DNA of 9,758 nucleotides from SAR324 cluster bacterium (GTDB lineage: Bacteria > SAR324 > NAC60-12): positions 1 to 9,758 of the forward strand of contig JAPKDT010000068.1 of assembly GCA_028822475.1 (NCBI GenBank). Reading direction: 5' to 3'. Positions 7,765-9,758 of the stretch are shown in pieces. The notes beneath the pieces were generated by a model that saw nothing but the letters and a program-made list of their open reading frames with translations, made no database searches and was not told where the DNA came from. Position numbers and translations under genes: made by a program. Each line of letters begins with the position of its first letter. Positions within the stretch are counted from its first letter, which is position 1.

Positions 7765-9758
7765 ATGCAAAAAAGAAAGTCTTTTTTAAAGTCCGTAATC
7801 ACAGGACTTTTCGTTATTCTTTTACTGACACTAAGCGTTGCTGAAACGGCCTTTTCTCAAACAGCAATTGAAAAGGCAGAAGAGTCCTGGAATTTACGTC
7901 AGACTGAAATTGAACAGCTTTATCAGGAAGGGAACCTCAAGGGTGCCTTGAATTCTGCTCAGCAGGCAGTAAATCTCGCGGAAACAGCTTTTGGTTCCGG
8001 TTCATTGGAATCTATCTCAAGTTTAATGCTGTTGGCGCAAATCCATACAGAACTGGACCAACTGGAAGAGGCGAACCAGATTTACCAACTGACACTTGAA
8101 ACCAGCGTTGCATCTTTTGGAGAAGCAGCAGCGGAGACACTTTCGGTACTGGACAATTACGGTGAATTTCTCAATTCGATTGATCCTGAAATGGCTGAGC
8201 CGGTATTACAGGAAGCCCTCCGGCTTTCTCCAGAAGATGATCCACAACGTGCTTTCAGAATGAAAGCAGTGGCTTTGAATTTACAGGAGTTAGGACGTAT
8301 CGCAGAAGCAGAGGATATGCTCAGTCAGGCACTGAAAGCATATAAAACTATTTTAGGTGAAAAAGATGCTGACACACTTTCGACAATGGTTAAGTTAGCA
8401 CAGTTGCATCTTGCTCAAGGAAAATTAATAGAAGCACAGGAATTATTCGAAACAGCTCTGCCTTTGATGGACGAAGTTCTGGAAGAAACAAATTTTTTAA
8501 TTTTAGAGAGCAAAGAAAATCTTGCAGAAATCTATCGTCAGCAGGGTAAATATTCACAGGCAGAAAAATTATTTTTACAAAGCCTGCAGGGAGCAGTTGC
8601 AGAATATGGTGAAGAAGATCCCCTTGTTGTACAGATCAAAAGTCATTTGGCTCAGCTTTATGAAGATACAGGTAAGCTTAAAAAAGCCTTGTTGTTTCAT
8701 CAGCAGGTTTACGAAATTGATCTGGTTTTGCTTGGAGAAGAACATCCAAACACTGCCGGTGACCTGAATAATCTGGCCAGCGTCCGCCGCCGCCTCGGTG
8801 ATTACCAAAAAGCGGAAAAACTGTTCCGGAAATCCCTGAGCCTGATGATAAAAGCACTTGGCGAGGAATCTCCACAGTCAGTTTCTGTGATGAATAACCT
8901 GGCCTTATTACTTGAGAATCAAGGTCTTTATGATGAAGCAGAACCACTTTTCCAAAAAGCATTTGCCATCTCCGGGAAAATTCAGGGCGAGCGTCATCCC
9001 ACCACACTTGCTTTGCTGAATAACCTGGCTTTCCTTTATGAATCTCAAGGCGACTTTAAACGTTCAGAAATGAATTATAAAAAAGTCATTCAATACAATA
9101 CCGAGGTTTTTGGAGAAACACACACCAACACACTAACCAATCAAAACAACTTAGCTTACCTTTTCCTGCGTGATAAACGTTTTGAGGAGGCCCGACCAAT
9201 TTTTACAAAAGTTCACCGGATGTGGAGCGAGCAGTTGGGTGTTGATCATCAGAATACTCTGAAAGCGTTAAACAATCTTGGTCGTGTGCAAAAGTCACTT
9301 GGTAATTTGGCTGAAGCAGAAAAACATATCTCAGCTGCATTGGCAGGCAGAACAAGAGTTTTTGGCAAACGTCATGCGGATACTCTACGAAGTATGAATG
9401 ACATCGGTGAACTGTATGTGGTTCAGGGTAAAAAGGACGAAGCGCTTAAAATGTTTCGCGATACGCTTAAACTTGAAGAAGAAGTACTAGGAGAGAATCA
9501 TCCATACACTTTTGAAACACTGAACAACCTGGCAAATCTGCTCAAAACAATGGGCAAAACTGAAGATGCTTATGATGTCTTCAAAACAGGATTTACACGG
9601 CGTAACGCCTTTTTGGATCGTGTGCTCTGGGTTGCAGGAGACAATACACGACAGTCTTATATAAGTATGTACAGACCGGAGCAGCATGCTCTTATTCGGA
9701 TGTTCTTGAGTATGAATGATGAACGCACCGCAAGGGATCTTTTTGAAGTAAGTTTGCG
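7765..9758 (+). CDS. Secreted TPR-repeat protein, probable TPR-CHAT type (3' end missing)
   Basis: The frame is open for 664 codons from ATG 7765 to the right edge without a stop. The N-terminus is a typical Sec signal peptide: QKRK, a hydrophobic core at about 11-25, then likely cleavage after AFS (residue 31). The mature part is a solenoid of tetratricopeptide repeats of the 42-residue, kinesin-light-chain-like class. Each unit carries a GE-x-HP turn, NNLA and a Gly-x-x-x-x-Ala/Ser-Glu step. Residues about 614-664 (FLDRVLW, then NTRQSYI, then ERTARDLFEVSL) leave the repeat pattern and resemble the helical connector before CHAT caspase-like domains; this is inference because the domain itself is not in view. 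The ribosome site is a modest AAAGAG (7754-7759). It would act outside the cytoplasm, in the periplasm or on the outside, probably in protein binding. It may have its own promoter downstream of the ABC-F gene. Confidence 0.85.
   Translation, partial: MQKRKSFLKSVITGLFVILLLTLSVAETAFSQTAIEKAEESWNLRQTEIEQLYQEGNLKGALNSAQQAVNLAETAFGSGSLESISSLMLLAQIHTELDQLEEANQIYQLTLETSVASFGEAAAETLSVLDNYGEFLNSIDPEMAEPVLQEALRLSPEDDPQRAFRMKAVALNLQELGRIAEAEDMLSQALKAYKTILGEKDADTLSTMVKLAQLHLAQGKLIEAQELFETALPLMDEVLEETNFLILESKENLAEIYRQQGKYSQAEKLFLQSLQGAVAEYGEEDPLVVQIKSHLAQLYEDTGKLKKALLFHQQVYEIDLVLLGEEHPNTAGDLNNLASVRRRLGDYQKAEKLFRKSLSLMIKALGEESPQSVSVMNNLALLLENQGLYDEAEPLFQKAFAISGKIQGERHPTTLALLNNLAFLYESQGDFKRSEMNYKKVIQYNTEVFGETHTNTLTNQNNLAYLFLRDKRFEEARPIFTKVHRMWSEQLGVDHQNTLKALNNLGRVQKSLGNLAEAEKHISAALAGRTRVFGKRHADTLRSMNDIGELYVVQGKKDEALKMFRDTLKLEEEVLGENHPYTFETLNNLANLLKTMGKTEDAYDVFKTGFTRRNAFLDRVLWVAGDNTRQSYISMYRPEQHALIRMFLSMNDERTARDLFEVSL
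8356..9615 (+). repeat. Ten 126-base TPR units in exact register
   Basis: Within the TPR gene, the GE-x-HP turn recurs at residues 198, 240 (degenerate), 282, 324, 366, 408, 450, 492, 534 and 576. That is exactly 42 residues or 126 bases apart, with no insertion or deletion. The NN of NNLA keeps the same step from 336 to 588. The units differ much at DNA level, so they are old duplications. Earlier units (turns near 77, 119 and a shortened 156) are off register. Confidence 0.85.

Noticed and set aside
8522..9007. Open frames on both strands within the TPR gene
   Set aside because: They overlap a clean 664-codon TPR frame with strong family signals and are shadows of it.

Overview
The window looks like an ordinary chromosomal stretch of a Gram-negative bacterium with moderate to low GC. 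It carries an IHF-alpha-like architectural protein, a Gph-type phosphatase, acetoacetyl-CoA synthetase, an ABC-F ATPase and a secreted TPR protein. The IHF-like sequence and the large TPR protein suggest a deltaproteobacterial or SAR324-like lineage, but that is inference. I see no tRNA, rRNA, CRISPR array, insertion sequence or integrase. Coding density is high and base use is even.

Left part (1-1461): the last 27 codons of an unidentified gene run rightwards and end at a hairpin. They converge on a leftward pair, an IHF-alpha-like gene followed 13 bases later by a HAD phosphatase of the phosphoglycolate phosphatase type. The 371-base gap behind the IHF-like gene holds a perfect 12-base palindrome, a longer inverted repeat that overlaps a predicted leftward promoter, and a predicted rightward promoter.

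Middle part (1462-5322): a small membrane-anchored protein and acetoacetyl-CoA synthetase form a tight two-gene unit (14-base gap). The synthetase would make acetoacetyl-CoA from free acetoacetate for lipid, polyhydroxyalkanoate or carbon reuse. The small gene has a G8 tract near its 3' end. A -1 shift there would join it in frame to the synthetase with no stop in between. A leftward gene for an unrecognised 479-residue protein with a long acidic middle converges on the synthetase with only 13 bases between the stops.

Right part (5323-9758): a 304-base divergent promoter region separates the acidic protein from a 646-residue ABC-F ATPase with a YbiT-like core and an added C-terminal coiled coil. 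Beyond it, a signal-peptide-bearing TPR protein starts at 7765 and runs off the right edge. Its repeats keep an exact 42-residue period over ten units. The sequence after the last repeat resembles the stretch that precedes a CHAT protease-like domain in TPR-CHAT proteins, but such a domain would lie outside the window.
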